From NCBI GenBank assembly GCA_002308135.1, contig DBVK01000097.1, forward strand, positions 7,390 through 14,186: DNA of 6,797 nt, read 5' to 3'. Every line of letters starts with the position of its first letter. The stretch's first letter is position 1. This document shows positions 1 to 4,100 of this stretch, one piece after another. The position numbers and the translations under genes were made by a program. This DNA is from Bacteroidales bacterium UBA1266 (GTDB lineage Bacteria > Bacteroidota > Bacteroidia > Bacteroidales > WCHB1-69). Below the pieces are notes generated by a model. That model ran no database searches. It worked only from the letters and a program-made list of their open reading frames with translations, and was not told the DNA's origin.

Positions 1-197
1 GTTATGGTTATGGCTATGGCTATGGCAACGAAGAGGAACTGAAAAAGGAAGGGGAGAAGTCCGTGCTGCACAAGTTCGCCGATAAGGTCAGAGCGGTCAT
101 GGGCATTGAAAAGTCGCATCACCGCCATCACCATCACCGCCACCGCCACCGTTCGCAAGGAAAAAACAGCAAAAAAAGCGGGCAAGGCGAGGCATAA
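1..197 (+). CDS. C-terminal end of a probable Wzc-type tyrosine autokinase (partial, 5' end missing)
   Basis: Only the last 64 complete codons are present; the frame begins with the last two bases of a codon at 1-2 and ends with TAA at 195-197. The peptide opens with four Tyr-Gly pairs (3-26), continues with a charged stretch (NEEELKKEGEK, then VLHKFADKVRAVMGIEK), a His/Arg run (117-152) and a Lys/Ser/Gly/Gln end. In the BY-kinase family, a C-terminal tyrosine cluster is the site of trans-autophosphorylation and regulates assembly of the capsule or exopolysaccharide export complex at the inner membrane. Bacteroidota members often carry Tyr-Gly ladders like this. The Walker motifs and transmembrane helices that would prove the family lie upstream and are not visible, so the call rests on the tail plus the adjacent cognate-type phosphatase. 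The His/Arg extension after the tyrosines is not part of the usual family tail. Another Tyr/Gly-rich protein remains possible. Confidence 0.72.
   Translation, partial: YGYGYGYGNEEELKKEGEKSVLHKFADKVRAVMGIEKSHHRHHHHRHRHRSQGKNSKKSGQGEA
3..26 (+). repeat. Hexanucleotide tandem repeat encoding a Tyr-Gly ladder
   Basis: Four consecutive six-base units (TATGGT once, then TATGGC three times) encode Tyr-Gly four times. The array may extend upstream, since bases 1-2 (GT) fit the end of another Gly codon. Because the unit is six bases, gain or loss of a copy keeps the frame and simply changes the number of candidate phosphotyrosines. Confidence 0.85.
117..152 (+). repeat. CAY/CGY-rich run encoding a His/Arg-rich segment
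   Basis: Twelve consecutive codons encode only His or Arg (HHRHHHHRHRHR, eight His and four Arg), using CAC/CAT and CGC/CGT. At DNA level this is a low-complexity CAC-CGC pattern, probably produced by local duplication. The segment lies 15 codons before the stop of the kinase-like gene. Confidence 0.85.
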
Positions 198-255
198 CGG
201 CCAACACTGCCGGAAAAATAACTGGAGTTTAAAAAAGCGTATAGTACTACAATAA

Positions 256-999
256 ATGAGTTTGTTCCATCGGAAAACCGTATTGCCTTCCGATTTCTTT
301 CAAGGAGTGACCGATGTTCACTGCCACCTGCTGCCTGGTGTGGACGACGGCTTCCCTAACGAGGAGGCATCGTTCAAAGGCCTGGCCTATATGGAGTCTT
401 TAGGCTTCCGCCGCATAATGCTGACCCCGCACGTGATGCTGGAGTACCCGGACAATACCGCATCTTATTTGAGACAGCGTTTCGCCATCTTCAAGGAAAA
501 GGCGGCGGAACACACGTCCGTGGAATTGCGTCTGGCGGCGGAATACATGCTGGACGAACGTTTCATTTCGCACAAGGGGGAGGGTTGGCTCTACCTTTCT
601 TCCGCCACATCCACCCTTTTGGTTGAAACCTCCTACCTGTACAAAGGGCACAACATGGAGCAAAACCTCTATGACCTGATGACCGAAGACCAGCGCGTGG
701 TCATTGCGCATCCGGAGCGCTATGCCTATGCCAAACGTTCGGATTACGTGCGATGGAAAGACAGCAGCTATCTTTTCCAGCTGAACCTGATGTCTTTGGC
801 CGGCGCTTATGGCGGTTTGGCCAGGGAAAATGCCTTGCATCTCTTGGAATCAGGAATGTATGATCTGGTCGGCTCGGATTTGCACAAGACGGAAACTTTC
901 CGTATCTTCCTTCCGCAAATGAAGCTGACGCCCTATCAAATCGATTTATTACGAAGCCTTTACGAAAATAATGCGAAATTAGTTGACGGATTGCTGTAA
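256..999 (+). CDS. cpsB: CpsB/YwqE-family tyrosine-protein phosphatase (PHP domain)
   Basis: A complete 247-residue protein, the usual length for this family of manganese-dependent phosphotyrosine phosphatases, which dephosphorylate the tyrosine cluster of BY-kinases in the cytoplasm and so regulate capsule or exopolysaccharide synthesis. All expected PHP metal-site motifs are visible: DVHCHLLPGVDDG (D20, H22, H24, D30, D31), TPH (H59), AAEYM (E96), VET (E124), AHPERY (H152, E154, R155) and GSDLH (D208, H210). The ATG at 256 is directly preceded by an in-frame TAA at 253-255, so no longer start is possible. No Shine-Dalgarno sequence stands at the usual distance, as is normal in Bacteroidota. 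It follows the kinase-like gene by 58 bases with no visible terminator or promoter, so co-transcription is likely. The symbol is a family label; wzb, capC or ywqE are used for functional or structural equivalents elsewhere. Older annotation pipelines may call it histidinol phosphatase. Confidence 0.93.
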   Translation: MSLFHRKTVLPSDFFQGVTDVHCHLLPGVDDGFPNEEASFKGLAYMESLGFRRIMLTPHVMLEYPDNTASYLRQRFAIFKEKAAEHTSVELRLAAEYMLDERFISHKGEGWLYLSSATSTLLVETSYLYKGHNMEQNLYDLMTEDQRVVIAHPERYAYAKRSDYVRWKDSSYLFQLNLMSLAGAYGGLARENALHLLESGMYDLVGSDLHKTETFRIFLPQMKLTPYQIDLLRSLYENNAKLVDGLL

Positions 1000-1014
1000 A
1001 TGTTGTTGGTTTTT

Positions 1015-1043
1015 TTGTTAACTTTGCAAAATTGTGTTAACAA
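1015..1043. repeat. Perfect 8-base inverted repeat overlapping the -7 box
   Basis: TTGTTAAC at 1015-1022 and its exact reverse complement GTTAACAA at 1036-1043 are separated by 13 bases. The arm centres are 21 bases apart, two turns of the helix. The left arm overlaps the first four bases of the candidate -7 box, so a dimeric regulator bound here could block transcription. The AT-rich context makes a chance match possible. Confidence 0.5.
1019..1026 (+). promoter_or_regulatory. Candidate Bacteroidota -7 promoter box for the giant beta-helix gene
   Basis: TAACTTTG matches the TAnnTTTG -7 consensus of the Bacteroidota primary sigma factor. It lies 45 bases before the ATG at 1072, in the AT-rich gap after the phosphatase gene, and would give a leader of roughly 35-40 bases. 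A convincing TTTG -33 element at the expected distance is not seen; TTGTTGG at 1003-1009 is too close. No terminator hairpin follows the phosphatase gene, so read-through from upstream is also possible. Confidence 0.45.
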
Positions 1044-1071
1044 TAACTAATATTTACTAAATCTTTTCAAC

Positions 1072-1131
1072 ATGAGAAAGTTCGTAATTTTCGTGACAAG
1101 CATGCTCTTTATGCTTGCTGGCGGTTTTGCG
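1072..1131 (+). other. Signal peptide of the giant protein
   Basis: Residues 1-20: a short basic start (R2, K3), a hydrophobic core (FVIFVTSMLFMLA) and a small-residue end GGFA before Q21. This fits a type I signal peptide cleaved after A20; there is no lipobox cysteine, so the protein is not a lipoprotein. Confidence 0.88.
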
Positions 1132-4100
1132 CAAAACCGCATCACCATTACGGAGAATTTCGACCGTCAGAACAGCTGCACGTTTACCCGCATACCGCAG
1201 GACGCGTGGGTGTTCGACACTGCGGTCAGTGTCTCCGGGAAATCTGTATGGGGCTTTGTCCCTACGGCAGAGGGGGATTCCCTGGAATTGATCTCCCCCT
1301 TGTATGATTTCAGGCAGTATGGATACGTCATTCTGCGCTTCTCCCACATCTGCAAGGTTTCCGATTCCGATGAAGTGACATTGGAATACAAGGAGAACTA
1401 CCCCGGCGCCACTTGGACGCCGATTCCTGTCACAAGTTACCAGGGCAGCAGCGCCACCTACCGCCGGCGCGCCATGTTCAACCAGACCAGCTATGCGGTC
1501 TGGGAGGGGAACAACCTGCTCGCTGAACCGCAAAAGCACTGGTGGCAGACGGAAGTCTTCGACATCAGCATGGATGTGGCATTCGCCGAAATCCAATTCC
1601 GTTTCAAACTGAAAAAGAGCTCCTCCTGGGGCAGCAATTTCGCCTGGGGCTGGCTGATCGACAATTTCGAACTGATGGCCGCCACGTCCGAAATCCGGCC
1701 TCCGGTGGTGGAGATCATGCCTCCTTTTGTGCAGGGCACGATTTATAACATGGGTCCCCACACCATCTATGCCAAAGCGGCCGCCCGTACCCTGGTGCCG
1801 CTGAGAACCCCTTCGTTGCGTGTGAATTACCTTTCCAGCAAAGGCGTGAACCGCTACGACACCATTCCAATGACAGCCGTGACCGGCGATTCCGTCTGGA
1901 AGGCCGAGATTCCCCTGCAAGTGGTGGGAACCCAAGTCATGTATACGGTGTATGCCACGGATTCGGTGGGCAATGACGCCTCCGCCTCTTCCGCTTACGA
2001 AATCGGCCGAACCTGGGATTTTGTCCAGAACTGTGCCGCATTGACCGCTATCGACACTCCCAAGGTGGGTGCGGTGGCCGGCCAGGCTATGCCGGTGCAG
2101 GTCACGATACAGAACCGCGGTGTGAACGACCTGCTGTCGGCCAAAATCGACTGGTTTGTGAACGGTGTGGCCCAAAAGCCCGTCTTTTGGACCGGCCGTC
2201 TGGAGGAAGGCCTGTCCGCACAGGTGCTGTTAGGCACCTACATGCCTACCGCCGACCACATGGATACGATTGTCATCAGCATTAGCGCGCCCAACGGTGC
2301 GTTGAGCAACCCCACCTCCGACAGCCTGCTGCGCAAGAACGTTTACGGCTGCGCCAAACTGCCTTACGGAACCTATGTGGTTTCCACTGCTGCCAACGCC
2401 ACCTACAAAACCATAGGAGAGGTGCTGGACATTGTGCGCTCCTGCGGTTCCGCCGGTGACATTACCATCGCGTTGGAAAAGGGCACGTACAAGGAAAGCG
2501 TGAACCTGAACGATTTCATGGATTACATGGCTCCCGGCCACACCCTGACCATCACTTCCCAGACGGGCAAGGCGGAGGATGTGGTGCTGCTGTCCGATAC
2601 GATTATCCGTCCGAACATCCGCATGTCGCGTTCCGCCCGTATTGTCATCACCCAACTGACACTGCAGGGCAGCGGCAGCGGCATACTGCTGGAGGACGCC
2701 AACAGCGACATTGAAATCAGCCATTGCCGCATACTGCTGGACACCCTGACCAAAACCAATTCCTATTACGGCATCGCGCTGCTGAATTCGACCGCTAACA
2801 ATATCCGCATCAACGACAACCTGATTGAGGGCGCCTATTACGGCTTCTTCACCAAGGGCGTGAGCCTGTCCGATGCGGCCGTTGATGTGGAGTTCACGAA
2901 CAACACGGTGCGCAGCCCGTATTACGGCAACAAGATGGACTATACGCGCTTCACCAAACTGAACGCCAACACGATTGTTTCGCGTTCCGCTTCCACGGCT
3001 GCCTTCTACGGCCTGCAGCTGACCAACTGCAGCGCGAACGAGGTGTCCCGCAACCGCATCGATGCCACCAAGGGCGTTCCCGCCAGCTATGGCATCTATG
3101 CGAGCAACTTCAACCAGGACAGCGCCCGTTCCGGTCTGTTTGCCAATAACGAGATCCTGATGAATTCCACGGCGGTCTCCTACGGTATTTATGTGGCCGC
3201 TTCGGAAGCCAGGTTCTACCACAACACGGTGGTGATGTACGGCGCCGGCGCTTCGCGTGCCATGTACTGCAACAACAACACCCGCGGCATGTCCATGCAT
3301 TTCTTCAACAACATCTTTGTTTGCTACAACACCGGTTATCCCGCCTATATCACGGCCAATAACTTCATTGGCTCGGACATCAAGCTGGATTTCAACAACT
3401 ATTACGGAAACAGCACCGTGGGTTATTTGGCGGGCAACCGCGCCACGCTGGCTGCCTGGACCCAATACTCCAAGGAGCAGAACGCGGTGAACATCAACCC
3501 GTCTTTCCAGGATTACACGGTTTCCGGAAAATGCTTTATATATAATGGTCTCTATTGCGCCCAGATGCCCGATGTCACAACGGACATTCTGGACAGCGCG
3601 CGCAGCCTGCAGACAGTGATGGGCTGCTATTCCGCCAATGCCTTGGGCGTGGATGCCGCCATTACCGAATTTGTCGGCTGGCCTTCCCACCTCTCCAGCA
3701 CCAATCCCACACCGGTGTATGTGCGTCTGCTGAATGCCGGTGGCAATGCGCTCACTTCCGTGAACATCCGCTGGATGGTGAACGGTACGGAGCAGACGGC
3801 CTACCAGTGGACGGGCAATATGATTCCCTATGCCGATACGGTAGTGAACATCGGCAACTACACTCCGAATGGAGGGAACAACAATGTGATGGTCTGGATC
3901 AGTGGCGTCAACGGCATGGCCGCTGACAACAGCCAGGAGGACGACACCTTGCGCAATACGGTCTTCGCCTGCGGCGCTCCTTTGAAGGGGGATTTCAATG
4001 TCGGTGGACCCAAAGCCGATTTTGCCGATTTGACGGAAGCTTTATACGTGCTGAACACCTGCGGACTGGGCGGCCATGTCACCCTCCGTTTGGCTCCGGG

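Noticed and set aside
198..213. Small GC hairpin after the kinase-like gene (CGGC...GCCG)
   Set aside because: The stem is only four base pairs and no T-run follows, so it is not a credible terminator; kinase and phosphatase genes are more likely co-transcribed.
400..840. Reverse-strand open frame opposite the phosphatase gene
   Set aside because: It overlaps a well-supported PHP phosphatase with all metal-site motifs; its own translation has no recognisable motif.
1000..1016. T-rich stretch after the phosphatase stop as a terminator
   Set aside because: The T-run is not preceded by a stable hairpin, so it lacks the main element of an intrinsic terminator.
3257..3926. Short + strand open frames (3257-3490, 3555-3926) in other frames of the giant gene
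   Set aside because: They are out of frame within the beta-helix/CARDB coding sequence, and the translations are low-complexity Pro/Thr/Arg-rich without domains.
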